A DNA stretch of 64,000 nucleotides from Ciceribacter sp. L1K22. GTDB taxonomy: Bacteria > Pseudomonadota > Alphaproteobacteria > Rhizobiales > Rhizobiaceae. The notes beneath the pieces were generated by a model that had not been told where the DNA came from, searched no databases, and worked only from the letters and a program-made list of their open reading frames with translations. Below, one piece after another: positions 24,842 through 35,791 of the stretch (position 1 is its first letter; every line of letters begins with the position of its first letter). The position numbers and the translations under genes are program-made. The stretch covers positions 558,001 through 622,000 of the forward strand of contig NZ_JAGFPK010000002.1 of assembly GCF_017599385.1 (NCBI RefSeq), written 5' to 3'.

Positions 24842-25940
24842 GCTTTTGAAGATAGGGGCGTATTGAAGCTTTGCAAGCTGCCTCAACTTGCGGAAATGGC
24901 GGGTCCGGATGGGCCACAAAAAACGGCTCGAGGTCCGTTTCGGCGACCGCCTCGATCCTGTCCGGCGACCAGCGCGGATTGCAGTCCTTGTCGATCACCG
25001 CCGCGCGCACGCCCTCATAGAAATCCGGTAGATCGAGAATAGCCGCCGAACCGGCGAATTCCCGGTTGATGCACTCCTCCAGGCTGGCACTCGCCCTCCC
25101 CAGCCGCAACATCCTCACTGTGATCTTCAGCGAGGTTGGCGACCGCGCCAGCTGCCGCTCCCTGGTCTTCGCGGCGAACTCGCCCGGTTCGCGATCCAGG
25201 GCGGCAAGGATGTCCTCGATGGTGTCGAAGTCAAAGGCGCGGTCGATAACATCCACGTGCTCAGCCAGCGTAGGCGTTCCTGGATCGGTCGCGAACCTCA
25301 GCATAACCTCATCGACCTCCTCTCTCCCTGAATCGGAAGAAAGTGCCGCGAGAACGCCGCGAAGCTCCGGTAACCGATCGCTGGCAACGCAGAAATCAGC
25401 AAGCCCCGCAAGGATCGCATCCGCCGCGCCGATGATCTCGCCGGTCAGTCCGAGATAGGTGCCCAGCTCCCCGGCTTTCCGCGTCAGAAGCCAGGTTGCG
25501 CCGACATCGGGAAAGAAGCCGATCCCCGTTTCGGGCATTGCGAGCTTCAAACGCTCGGTCACGATCCGATGGCTACCATGGGCCGAGACCCCCACGCCGC
25601 CGCCCATCACGATCCCGTCCATGAAAGCGACATAGGGCTTCGAAAGGTGCGGAATGCGCGCATTCATGCGGTACTCTGCCCACCAGAACCGCAAACCTTG
25701 TCCGTCCGCGGCCTTGCCGCTCTCGTGCACCATGCGGATGTCGCCGCCGGCGCAAAGCCCCCTCTCCCCCGCCCCGGTGATCAGGATCGCCGCGATAGCC
25801 GGATCAGCTTCGAAATCATCGAAGGCGGCGTCCATGATATGCACCATTTCCAGGTTCAGGCTGTTGAGCGCCCTCGGTCGGTTGAGCGTGATGATGCCCA
25901 GAGAACCTTCCTTCGTGACGACAACAGGCGCTTCGTCCAT
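24780..25940 (-). CDS. 3-hydroxyisobutyryl-CoA hydrolase-like enzyme (enoyl-CoA hydratase/isomerase family)
   Basis: The 386-residue crotonase-fold enzyme has GERGLCAGGDIRM for the oxyanion hole, GIVMGGGVGV, and ETGIGFFPDVG, which is diagnostic for 3-hydroxyisobutyryl-CoA hydrolases of valine degradation. The usual ending near FF is followed here by about 40 extra residues that overlap the exonuclease gene by 62 bases. That tail may be a read-through after loss of the original stop. It lies upstream of the DNA repair pair; the functional link to it is not obvious. It precedes the regulator of propionate metabolism by about 75 bases in the same direction, and valine yields propionyl-CoA. Confidence 0.85.
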   Translation of the reverse strand: MDEAPVVVTKEGSLGIITLNRPRALNSLNLEMVHIMDAAFDDFEADPAIAAILITGAGERGLCAGGDIRMVHESGKAADGQGLRFWWAEYRMNARIPHLSKPYVAFMDGIVMGGGVGVSAHGSHRIVTERLKLAMPETGIGFFPDVGATWLLTRKAGELGTYLGLTGEIIGAADAILAGLADFCVASDRLPELRGVLAALSSDSGREEVDEVMLRFATDPGTPTLAEHVDVIDRAFDFDTIEDILAALDREPGEFAAKTRERQLARSPTSLKITVRMLRLGRASASLEECINREFAGSAAILDLPDFYEGVRAAVIDKDCNPRWSPDRIEAVAETDLEPFFVAHPDPPFPQVEAACKASIRPYLQKHDPPFGTADPDSRGSLLPAR

Positions 25941-26015
25941 GATCTTTCTCCGTGATGCTTGATGCGGATTGAAGCGTATGGGGCACCTCGTTCAAGCGCC
26001 ACTTTCGTCGATTGA

Positions 26016-27425
26016 TCAGACGATGTCGTAGGGCATCGCCCGGCGCACCGTGTGGTCGACCACAAGCTTCCGCTTGATCGGCGGCACAGCGCGGCTCGCG
26101 CATTTCGTCCGCTCGCAGATCCGGCAGGAAATGCCGATCGGGTCATAACCGGCGCGGTTGCCAAGATCGAGGTCATCGGCGTAGACGAAGGCATCGGCGT
26201 AGGAAATCTCGCAACCAAAGGCGAGCGCGTAACTGGGATGTGTCGTCCGGAAACCGCCTGCACCCTTGTTCACCTGCGTCGCAAGACAAAGGTACCGCAC
26301 CCCATCCGGCGTCTCGGCCATCTGCCTGATGATCCGCCCCGGTGTCTCGAAGGCCTGGTGCACGTTCCAGAGCGGACAGGCGGCACCAAAGCGCGCGAAC
26401 TGCAACTTGGCGGCGCTGTGGCGCTTGGTGATGTTGCCGGCGCGATCCACACGGGCGAAGAAGATCGGTACACCCTTCAGTCCCGGGCGTTGCAGGGTCG
26501 AAAGGCGATGACAGACCTGCTCCAGCGAAGCGCCGAAGCGGGCGCCAAGCAGTTCCACGTCGTGCCGCAACTCGCGCGCAGTGGCCAGGAACAGCCGATA
26601 GGGCAGGATCAACGCGCCGGCGAAATAATTGTGCAGGCCGATGCGACAGATTTCCTGCGCCTCCTCGGTGCGAAAAGCGGCTTGCCGCAGCACTGCGGCG
26701 ATACCGTCGGCGGCCGCAAGTTGGGCGATGACCAGCGCCAGTTGGAAGTCGCGGGTCGCGGCTGGCGCATAGCGGTTGAGGGTCAGTACCTTCGTCTTGG
26801 GATCGAACCGCCTCAGCGTCTCGTCCGCCGCCTCGCCGCGCGCGACCCGGACGCCATGCTCCCTTTCGAGATAGGACACCAGCACCGCATGATTGTCGCC
26901 ACCGCCGATCGAAATCCGTCCGGCAAGCGCCTCCGCCGCCATGTCGATCTCGTGGATATAGTTGTCGACGAAATGGAAGAAGTCCCGCACTTCCTCATAG
27001 GGCGTCGGCTCGACCGGCGCCACGCCCCCCAGCCGGTCGTCGAAGCTGGCAATCTGCTCGCTGGCGCGGCGATAGGCCTGGTGGCTGGCGATGAGCGCAT
27101 GGGCGAAGCCCGGCGCGTTCTGCGTGACGAGCTTCAACTCCTGCAAGCTCGGCGAATAGGTTTCGTAAAGCGGATCGGAAAGCGCCTCGCTCAGCGCCGA
27201 AAGAAGCCGATCGTCCTGGCCGCTGGAGAGCGCGGTGATGTCGATCCCGAACTTCTCCGCCAGAGCGAGAAGCACGGCCGCCGAGACCGGCCGCTGGTTG
27301 TTCTCGATCTGATTGAGATAACTGGTCGAAATGCCGATCATATCGGCGAACTGCCCCTGCGTGGCGCCGTTCGTCTGGCGGATTTCCCGCACCTTGCGAC
27401 CGATGAAGAGCTTGCCGACAGCCAT
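26016..27425 (-). CDS. pccR: Short-chain fatty acyl-CoA regulator, PccR/ScfR family
   Basis: The 469-residue regulator has an XRE-type helix-turn-helix at about 8-65 (TQGQFADMIGISTSYLNQIE), a middle IrrE-like region (about 150-260), and a C-terminal DUF2083-type domain with CRICERTKC near the end, a possible metal site. In Rhodobacter sphaeroides PccR of this family activates propionyl-CoA carboxylase genes in response to propionyl-CoA. It is divergent from pccB, 148 bases away. I chose ATG at 27425; longer in-frame forms read through a run of TTTGCAA-like repeats that is probably the operator. Confidence 0.88.
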   Translation of the reverse strand: MAVGKLFIGRKVREIRQTNGATQGQFADMIGISTSYLNQIENNQRPVSAAVLLALAEKFGIDITALSSGQDDRLLSALSEALSDPLYETYSPSLQELKLVTQNAPGFAHALIASHQAYRRASEQIASFDDRLGGVAPVEPTPYEEVRDFFHFVDNYIHEIDMAAEALAGRISIGGGDNHAVLVSYLEREHGVRVARGEAADETLRRFDPKTKVLTLNRYAPAATRDFQLALVIAQLAAADGIAAVLRQAAFRTEEAQEICRIGLHNYFAGALILPYRLFLATARELRHDVELLGARFGASLEQVCHRLSTLQRPGLKGVPIFFARVDRAGNITKRHSAAKLQFARFGAACPLWNVHQAFETPGRIIRQMAETPDGVRYLCLATQVNKGAGGFRTTHPSYALAFGCEISYADAFVYADDLDLGNRAGYDPIGISCRICERTKCASRAVPPIKRKLVVDHTVRRAMPYDIV

Positions 27426-27573
27426 TTTGCAATTTCGCAATTTACACTTCGCAAATTTATAATTCCGCAGTTGCACCTGTTCAATCATTTTCTTTGCCAA
27501 CAGGGCCGGATATCTGCAGAAATCGAGAGGGTAAAACCTCTTTGGAAAGGCTTTTGGGATGTCGGGAGGAAAC
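27426..27573. promoter_or_regulatory. Divergent pccR-pccB control region with TTTGCAA-type repeats
   Basis: Close to the pccR start, TTTGCAA (27426-27432), TTTCGCAA (27433-27440) and TTCGCAAATTT (27448-27458) repeat in tandem. TTTGCAAA pairs are the binding motif described for PccR in Rhodobacter sphaeroides, which supports this as its operator, covering pccR itself as well as pccB. TTTCTTTGCC at 27489-27498 is near. The pccB Shine-Dalgarno is GGAGG at 27564-27568. Confidence 0.7.
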
Positions 27574-29106
27574 ATGCGCGCCGTACTCGATCAGCTTGCC
27601 GCCCGTCGGGCCGAGGCCCATCTGGGTGGCGGCCAGCGCCGCATCGACGCGCAACACGCCAAGGGCAAATTGACGGCGCGCGAACGCATCGACGTTCTGC
27701 TCGATGAGGGCAGCTTCGAAGAATACGACATGTACGTCACTCACCGCTGCGTCGATTTCGGCATGGGAGACCAGAAAGTGCCGGGCGATGGCGTGGTCAC
27801 CGGCTGGGGCACGATCAACGGCCGTCAGGTCTATGTCTTCTCCCAGGATTTCACCGTGCTCGGCGGCTCGCTGTCGGAAACCCATGCCCAGAAGATTTGC
27901 AAGATCATGGACATGGCGATGAAGGTGGGCGCCCCCGTGATCGGTCTCAACGATTCAGGTGGCGCTCGTATTCAAGAGGGTGTGGCCTCGCTGGCCGGCT
28001 ATGCCGACGTCTTCAAGCGCAATGTCGACGCCTCGGGCGTCATCCCGCAGATCTCCGTCATCATGGGCCCCTGCGCCGGTGGTGCCGTTTACTCGCCCGC
28101 CATGACCGACTTCATCTTCATGGTCCGCGACAGCTCCTACATGTTCGTCACTGGCCCGGACGTCGTAAAGACCGTCACCAACGAGATCGTCACGGCGGAA
28201 GAGCTCGGCGGCGCCTCGACCCATACGAAAAAATCCTCCGTCGCTGATGGCGCCTACGAGAACGATATCGAAGCCTTGGAACAGGTCCGCCTGCTCTTCG
28301 ACTTCCTGCCGCTGAACAACCGCGAAAAGCCGCCAGTCCGCCCATTCCACGACGATCCCGCCCGGGTCGAAAACCGTCTCGATACGCTAATCCCCGACTC
28401 GTCGAACAAGCCGTACGACATGAAGGAACTTGTCCTTGCGCTGGCCGACGAGGGTGATTTCTTCGAGATTCAGGAAGCTTTCGCCCGCAACATCATCACC
28501 GGCTACATCCGCATCGAGGGCCAGACCGTCGGCGTGGTCGCCAACCAGCCGATGGTGCTCGCCGGCTGCCTGGACATCGATAGCTCACGCAAGGCGGCCC
28601 GCTTCGTCCGCTTCTGTGATGCCTTCAACATTCCGATCCTCACGCTGGTCGACGTGCCGGGCTTCCTGCCTGGCACCGCCCAGGAATATGGCGGGGTCAT
28701 CAAGCACGGCGCCAAGCTCCTCTTCGCCTACAGCCAGGCGACCGTGCCGATGGTCACGCTGATCACCCGCAAGGCCTATGGCGGCGCTTATGACGTTATG
28801 GCCTCCAAACATATTGGCGCCGACATCAACTATGCCTGGCCAACCGCCGAAATCGCTGTGATGGGCGCCAAGGGGGCAGCCGAAATCCTTTACCGCTCGG
28901 AACTCTCCGACCCCGAGAAGATCGCGGCGAGAACAAATGAATACGAAGTCAACTTCGCCAACCCGTTCAAGGCCGCCGAACGCGGCTTCATCGACGAGGT
29001 GATCATGCCGCACTCGTCACGTCGGCGAATCGCGCGGGCCTTTGCCAGCCTGCGCAACAAGCAGGTCGGCACGCACTGGAAGAAACACGATACCATACCG
29101 CTCTAG
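27574..29106 (+). CDS. pccB: Propionyl-CoA carboxylase, carboxyltransferase (beta) subunit
   Basis: The 510-residue protein transfers carboxyl from carboxybiotin to propionyl-CoA, giving methylmalonyl-Co[16 protein letters not shown] and [12 protein letters not shown] mark the N-terminal half, and [16 protein letters not shown] and [12 protein letters not shown] the C-terminal half. ATG at 27574 has GGAGG five bases upstream; the in-frame ATG at 27559 has none. Its partner PccA is encoded 2.5 kb downstream with four other genes between. The product feeds the methylmalonyl-CoA mutase at 33632. Confidence 0.96.
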   Translation: MRAVLDQLAARRAEAHLGGGQRRIDAQHAKGKLTARERIDVLLDEGSFEEYDMYVTHRCVDFGMGDQKVPGDGVVTGWGTINGRQVYVFSQDFTVLGGSLSETHAQKICKIMDMAMKVGAPVIGLNDSGGARIQEGVASLAGYADVFKRNVDASGVIPQISVIMGPCAGGAVYSPAMTDFIFMVRDSSYMFVTGPDVVKTVTNEIVTAEELGGASTHTKKSSVADGAYENDIEALEQVRLLFDFLPLNNREKPPVRPFHDDPARVENRLDTLIPDSSNKPYDMKELVLALADEGDFFEIQEAFARNIITGYIRIEGQTVGVVANQPMVLAGCLDIDSSRKAARFVRFCDAFNIPILTLVDVPGFLPGTAQEYGGVIKHGAKLLFAYSQATVPMVTLITRKAYGGAYDVMASKHIGADINYAWPTAEIAVMGAKGAAEILYRSELSDPEKIAARTNEYEVNFANPFKAAERGFIDEVIMPHSSRRRIARAFASLRNKQVGTHWKKHDTIPL

Positions 29107-29240
29107 AGGCGGAGCGGAAACGACGGCTGAATAATTTTGAGTTGACGGATAAAAGGGAGGTCGGATCGAACTATTGCAGCGACAGCCACCTATATGGGGT
29201 ACGTCACGCAATTTCGTGGACCGAGAAAGGACCGATTTCC
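29107..29240 (+). promoter_or_regulatory. Spacer between pccB and the nu-class GST gene
   Basis: This 134-base spacer holds no gene. TTGACG occurs at 29140-29145, but no clear -10 hexamer follows at 17-18 bases, so an internal promoter is only possible. No terminator hairpin is seen, so read-through from pccB is plausible. Confidence 0.3.
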
Positions 29241-30152
29241 ATGAGCGACTCGAAATTTCCGCCCGAGAAGAACCTGCCCGCCGGCTACGTGCCGCCGAAA
29301 GTCTGGACCTGGGAGCCCGGCAACGGCGGGGCCTTCGCCAGCATCAACCGCCCCACCGCCGGTGCCCAGACCGAGAAGGAGCGCCCGGTTGGCAAGCATC
29401 CGCTGCAGCTCTACTCGCTGGCAACGCCGAATGGCCAGAAGGTAACGATCCTGCTTGAGGAACTGCTTGCCGCCGGCCATTCCGGCGCTGAATATGATGC
29501 CTGGCTGATCAACATCGGTAAGGGCGACCAGTTCGGGTCCGGCTTCGTCGAGGTCAACCCCAATTCCAAGATCCCGGCCCTGATGGACCACGCGCCCAAG
29601 GATGGCGGCAAGCCGATCCGCCTGTTCGAGTCCGCCTCAATCATGACCTATCTGGCCGAAAAGTTCGGCGCCTTCCTGCCGACGGATCTGCGCGCCCGCG
29701 CCGAGACCTTCAACTGGCTGTTCTGGCAGATGGGCTCCGCCCCTTTCCTCGGCGGCGGTTTCGGGCACTTCTATTCATACGCGCCGATGAAGATCCAGTA
29801 CGCCATCGACCGCTATGCGATGGAGGTAAAGCGCCAGCTCGACGTGCTGGACCGTCATCTGGCCGACAACGAGTTCATGGCCGGCAGCGAGTATACTATC
29901 GCCGACATGGCAATCTGGCCGTGGTACGGCCGCATCGCCTTGCATGGCGCCTATGACGATGCCGGCACGTTCCTGTCCGTCGATGACTACAAGAACGTTC
30001 AGCGCTGGACCAAGCAGATCGCCGCCCGTCCCGCTGTCAAGCGCGGCGTCATGGTCAACAAGACCTCGGGCGACCCGTCCGAACAACTGCACGAACGCCA
30101 CGACGCCTCCGACTTCGATACGAAGACGCAGGACAAGATCGGCAAGGCGTAA
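29241..30152 (+). CDS. yghU: Nu-class glutathione S-transferase, disulfide-bond reductase YghU-like
   Basis: The 303-residue protein has the long N-terminal extension typical of YghU (KNLPAGYVPPKVWTWEPGNG), then the GST fold with LYSLATPNGQKVTI and FESASIMTYLAEKFG. The C-terminal helical part includes AGSEYTIADMAIWPWYG. YghU-type enzymes bind two glutathiones and reduce disulfides and peroxides. ATG at 29241 follows AAAGGA; the in-frame upstream start lacks a matching leader in the family. It stands in the pcc operon with no evident role in propionate metabolism. Confidence 0.9.
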   Translation: MSDSKFPPEKNLPAGYVPPKVWTWEPGNGGAFASINRPTAGAQTEKERPVGKHPLQLYSLATPNGQKVTILLEELLAAGHSGAEYDAWLINIGKGDQFGSGFVEVNPNSKIPALMDHAPKDGGKPIRLFESASIMTYLAEKFGAFLPTDLRARAETFNWLFWQMGSAPFLGGGFGHFYSYAPMKIQYAIDRYAMEVKRQLDVLDRHLADNEFMAGSEYTIADMAIWPWYGRIALHGAYDDAGTFLSVDDYKNVQRWTKQIAARPAVKRGVMVNKTSGDPSEQLHERHDASDFDTKTQDKIGKA

Positions 30153-30163
30153 GGAGAACGCGG

Positions 30164-30541
30164 ATGGCGAACCTGCCCGACATGACCAAACATCGCGGAT
30201 TTCCGGGAGGCATGCCGGGCACCGGCGTCCAGTTCACCATCCGCCGCGCCAATCCCAGGGGTGTCACGCCCCTGAAAGCCCTGCCGCGCAAGGCGCGGCC
30301 GGGCACCAAGGAACACCGCATCGACGCCGCCTTCCTTCATGCGCTCTGGCATCACTTCGGATCGGAGCCGTTTGAGCGCGGCAACCTGGATGCAGCTCGA
30401 CTGAGCCTGCTGTTCGGCCGCGAGGTGGTCCCCGCAGACAAGGATTTCGACCCGCTGTCATACGAGGCGATGCTTGTCATCGACGAGAAGGTCGCCCGGC
30501 AGAACTTCCCCGAATCCTTCGACGACGTGTTCGAGGTCTGA
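30164..30541 (+). CDS. Conserved small protein of unknown function, first tandem paralogue
   Basis: This 125-residue soluble, basic protein is similar to its downstream neighbour. Both share GFPGGMPGTGVQFTIRRANP-like and FERGNLDAARLSLLFGREVV-like blocks, separated by about 45 residues. No signal peptide, membrane segment or catalytic motif is visible. Eleven bases separate it from yghU and three from the paralogue, which points to one transcript. I do not recognise the family. Confidence 0.8.
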   Translation: MANLPDMTKHRGFPGGMPGTGVQFTIRRANPRGVTPLKALPRKARPGTKEHRIDAAFLHALWHHFGSEPFERGNLDAARLSLLFGREVVPADKDFDPLSYEAMLVIDEKVARQNFPESFDDVFEV

Positions 30542-30544
30542 CGG

Positions 30545-30958
30545 ATGGCGAAGGAACCACTCATGCCGAAACACCAGGGCTTTCCACTCGGCCTGCCAGG
30601 CACGCAATGGCAATACACCCTGCGTCGTGCAAACCCGAAGGTCACCCCGCTCAGCAACTGGCCGCGCCACCGCACGATGGACCAGACGGTGGCCCTTGCC
30701 GACATTGGCTTCGTCCAGGCGCTCTGGCAGGCTTTCGGCACCGAACCCTTCGAGCGCGGCAATCTCGACGGCGAACGTCTGTGCCGTCTCTTCGGCCGGG
30801 AGGTGGTCGCCGCCGAACGCGGCTTCGATCCACAATCCTACTTCGCCAAGCTGAAGATCAACGAGCCGCTCGCCCGCAAGAATTTTCCCGAAGCCTTCGG
30901 CGAGGTGAAGGACGAGCAGAGCGTGTCCAAGGGCTTGAAGAGGAAGATCAGGGAATAG
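30545..30958 (+). CDS. Conserved small protein of unknown function, second tandem paralogue
   Basis: This 137-residue protein is paralogous to the product of 30164-30541: GFPLGLPGTQWQYTLRRANP, ALWQAFGTEPFERGNLD and RLFGREVVAAERGFDP match nearly block by block. It adds a charged C-terminal tail ending in KRKIRE. The pair most likely arose by tandem duplication and may form a heteromer. Function unknown. Confidence 0.8.
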   Translation: MAKEPLMPKHQGFPLGLPGTQWQYTLRRANPKVTPLSNWPRHRTMDQTVALADIGFVQALWQAFGTEPFERGNLDGERLCRLFGREVVAAERGFDPQSYFAKLKINEPLARKNFPEAFGEVKDEQSVSKGLKRKIRE

Positions 30959-30983
30959 CGGGGAAGATGGACGGGGAAATGCG

Positions 30984-31568
30984 ATGCTCGATCGTCTCTA
31001 TGGCAACTGGGTCTATGGTGGAGCGCTGTCCGCCGTGCTGCTCCTTGCCCTCTGCCCCCTGTTCCTGTCCGGCTGGTCGGTTGCGATGATCGCAGTCTTC
31101 CTGCAGCTTCCGATCTACATGATCCATCAATATGAGGAGCATGATGACGGGCGCTTCGGGCGCTTCATCAATGCTGAGATCGGTGGAGGCAAAACCGTCC
31201 TCTCCGACGTTGCGATTTTTGTGATCAACGTTCCGGGCGTATGGGGCGTCAATGCTCTGTCGATCTGGCTGGCTACTTTGTTTGGCGTGGGTTTCGGTTT
31301 AATCGGCGTATATCTGACGCTGGTCAACGCCCTTGTGCATATCGGCCCTACGATCCGGATGAGGAGATCCAATCCGGGCCTGATCACTGCCGTCCTGCTT
31401 TTCCTGCCGGTCGGCCTCTGGGCCCTGATGGTTGTGGCCGCCGAGCCGGGTGTCAGCCTCGGCCACCACGCCCTTGGCATCGCCAGCGCCGTGCTCATCC
31501 ATCTGGCCATCGTGGCCTTTGTCTTCAGCAACCGTCGTCGTCACAACGGGGGAACAGTCGTTCGATGA
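30984..31568 (+). CDS. HXXEE-domain integral membrane protein
   Basis: The 194-residue protein has about five membrane segments and the HQYEEH motif near residue 48, which defines the HXXEE family. The histidine and glutamates lie just inside the membrane boundary and could bind metal or act in catalysis. The function of the family is unknown. Its stop overlaps the pccA start (ATGA), so it is translated with pccA. Confidence 0.82.
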   Translation: MLDRLYGNWVYGGALSAVLLLALCPLFLSGWSVAMIAVFLQLPIYMIHQYEEHDDGRFGRFINAEIGGGKTVLSDVAIFVINVPGVWGVNALSIWLATLFGVGFGLIGVYLTLVNALVHIGPTIRMRRSNPGLITAVLLFLPVGLWALMVVAAEPGVSLGHHALGIASAVLIHLAIVAFVFSNRRRHNGGTVVR

Positions 31569-33574
31569 TCCAGAAAATCCTTATCGCCAACCGCGGCGAA
31601 ATCGCCTGCCGCGTGATCAAGACCGCGAAGAAGCTCGGCATCAAGACGGTCGCCGTCTATTCAGACGCCGACCGCAATGCGCTGCATGTCGAGATGGCTG
31701 ACGAGGCGGTTCACATCGGCCCGGCTCCGTCCAACCAGTCCTATATCGTCATCGACAAGATCCTCGAAGCGATCAGGCAAACAGGCGCCGATGCCGTTCA
31801 TCCCGGCTATGGCTTCCTCTCGGAGAATGCCGCCTTTGCCGAAGCGCTGGAAAAGGCGGGCGTGACCTTCATCGGCCCGCCGGTGAATGCGATACAGGCC
31901 ATGGGCGACAAGATCACCTCGAAGAAGCTCGCAGCCGAAGCCGGCGTCTCGACGGTGCCCGGCCATATGGGCCTGATTGCCGATGCCGACGAGGCAGTGA
32001 CGATTTCCGACCAGATCGGCTATCCCGTGATGATCAAGGCGTCCGCCGGCGGCGGCGGCAAGGGCATGCGCATTGCCTGGAATGCCGATGAGGCGCGCGA
32101 AGGTTTCCAGTCGTCGAAGAACGAGGCGAAGAATTCCTTCGGTGACGACCGCATCTTCATCGAAAAATTCGTCACCGAACCGCGCCATATCGAAATCCAG
32201 GTGCTCGGCGACAAGCACGGAAACACGCTCTATCTCGGCGAGCGCGAATGCTCGATCCAGCGGCGAAACCAGAAGGTCATCGAAGAGGCCCCCTCGCCCT
32301 TCCTCGATCCTGCCACCCGCAAGGCGATGGGCGAGCAGGCTGTCGCGCTCGCCAAGGCTGTCGGGTACCACTCGGCCGGCACGGTGGAATTCATCGTCGA
32401 TGGCAGGCAAAACAAGTTCTACTTCCTCGAGATGAACACGCGCCTGCAGGTCGAGCATCCCGTGACCGAGCTCATCACCGGGCTTGATCTCGTCGAGCAG
32501 ATGATCCGCATCGCCGCCGGCGAGAAGCTGAGCTTCGGCCAGGACGACGTGAAACTCAACGGCTGGGCGATCGAAAGCCGGCTCTATGCCGAAGACCCCT
32601 ACCGCAACTTCCTGCCGTCGATCGGCCGCCTCACCCGCTATCGCCCGCCGGCAGAGGGCACGACCGCCGCAGGCACCGTTATTCGCAACGACACGGGCGT
32701 TTTCGAAGGCGGCGAGATCTCGATGTACTACGACCCGATGATCGCAAAGCTCTGCACCTGGGCGCCTGATCGCCTTGCAGCCATAGACGCGATGAGCGAG
32801 GCGCTGGACAGCTTTGAGGTCGAAGGCATCGGCCACAATCTGCCCTTCCTCTCCGCCGTTATGCAGCAAGAGCGTTTCCGCTCCGGCAAGATCACCACGG
32901 CCTATATTGCCGAGGAGTTTAAGGACGGTTTTACCGGTGTAACGCCGGATTCGGCCTCGGCGGAAAAGCTCGCCGCTATTGCCGCCGTGATCAACCACCG
33001 CCTTCAGGCCCGCGCCATCCAGATCTCGGGCACGATCGGCAACCACGCGCGGAAGCTTGGCGAGGACTGGGTTGTCAATCTCGCCGGTGGCGACCATGCA
33101 CTGGCTATTACCGAAGGCACCGGCAATACCCGCGTCGTATTCGAGGCCGGCAACGAGCTTGTGATCGCCACCAACTGGCAACCGGGTCAGACACTCGCCC
33201 ATGTCGACATCGGTGGCGACACACTCTCCGTTAAGGTTGACCTGAAGGGCCCGGCCATCAGGCTGCGCTGGCGTGGCATGGATATGACCGCTCGCGTCCG
33301 CTCGCCGCGTGTCGCGGCACTCGCCAAACTGATGCCCGAAAAGCTGCCGCCGGACACCTCCAAGATGCTGCTCTGCCCGATGCCGGGCGTCATCACCGGG
33401 GTTGCTGTCAAGGAGGGCGAGACGGTCGAGGCGGGCCAGGCGCTTGCCACGGTCGAGGCAATGAAGATGGAGAACATCCTGAAGGCCGAACGCCGTGGCA
33501 CCGTGAAGAAAATCGTCGTCAAGCCCGGCCAGAGCCTGGCGGTGGATGAATTGATCATGGAGTTCGAAGGCTAA
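31565..33574 (+). CDS. pccA: Propionyl-CoA carboxylase, biotin carboxylase (alpha) subunit
   Basis: The 669-residue protein has a biotin carboxylase domain (residues 1-450; HPGYGFLSENA, SAGGGGKGMR, EMNTRLQVEHPVTE), a linker/BT region, and a C-terminal biotinyl domain with EAMKMEN, where lysine carries biotin. It carboxylates biotin with ATP and bicarbonate for PccB. It begins inside the HXXEE stop codon (ATGA), a four-base overlap. It is 57 bases upstream of the mutase gene. Confidence 0.97.
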   Translation: MIQKILIANRGEIACRVIKTAKKLGIKTVAVYSDADRNALHVEMADEAVHIGPAPSNQSYIVIDKILEAIRQTGADAVHPGYGFLSENAAFAEALEKAGVTFIGPPVNAIQAMGDKITSKKLAAEAGVSTVPGHMGLIADADEAVTISDQIGYPVMIKASAGGGGKGMRIAWNADEAREGFQSSKNEAKNSFGDDRIFIEKFVTEPRHIEIQVLGDKHGNTLYLGERECSIQRRNQKVIEEAPSPFLDPATRKAMGEQAVALAKAVGYHSAGTVEFIVDGRQNKFYFLEMNTRLQVEHPVTELITGLDLVEQMIRIAAGEKLSFGQDDVKLNGWAIESRLYAEDPYRNFLPSIGRLTRYRPPAEGTTAAGTVIRNDTGVFEGGEISMYYDPMIAKLCTWAPDRLAAIDAMSEALDSFEVEGIGHNLPFLSAVMQQERFRSGKITTAYIAEEFKDGFTGVTPDSASAEKLAAIAAVINHRLQARAIQISGTIGNHARKLGEDWVVNLAGGDHALAITEGTGNTRVVFEAGNELVIATNWQPGQTLAHVDIGGDTLSVKVDLKGPAIRLRWRGMDMTARVRSPRVAALAKLMPEKLPPDTSKMLLCPMPGVITGVAVKEGETVEAGQALATVEAMKMENILKAERRGTVKKIVVKPGQSLAVDELIMEFEG

Positions 33575-33631
33575 TCGCCAAGTGCAGGAATGGATCGGTT
33601 CGCAGTCCATGCGGAGCAGGGAGAAGACCGG

Positions 33632-35767
<2,136 letters not shown>

Positions 35768-35791
35768 CGCGGGGCGCCGGGAGGGAGACGG

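Noticed and set aside
26052..27707. Long rightward reading frame over 551 codons antisense to pccR
   Set aside because: It is the shadow of a real gene on the other strand; composition is rich in R, H and G with no domain.
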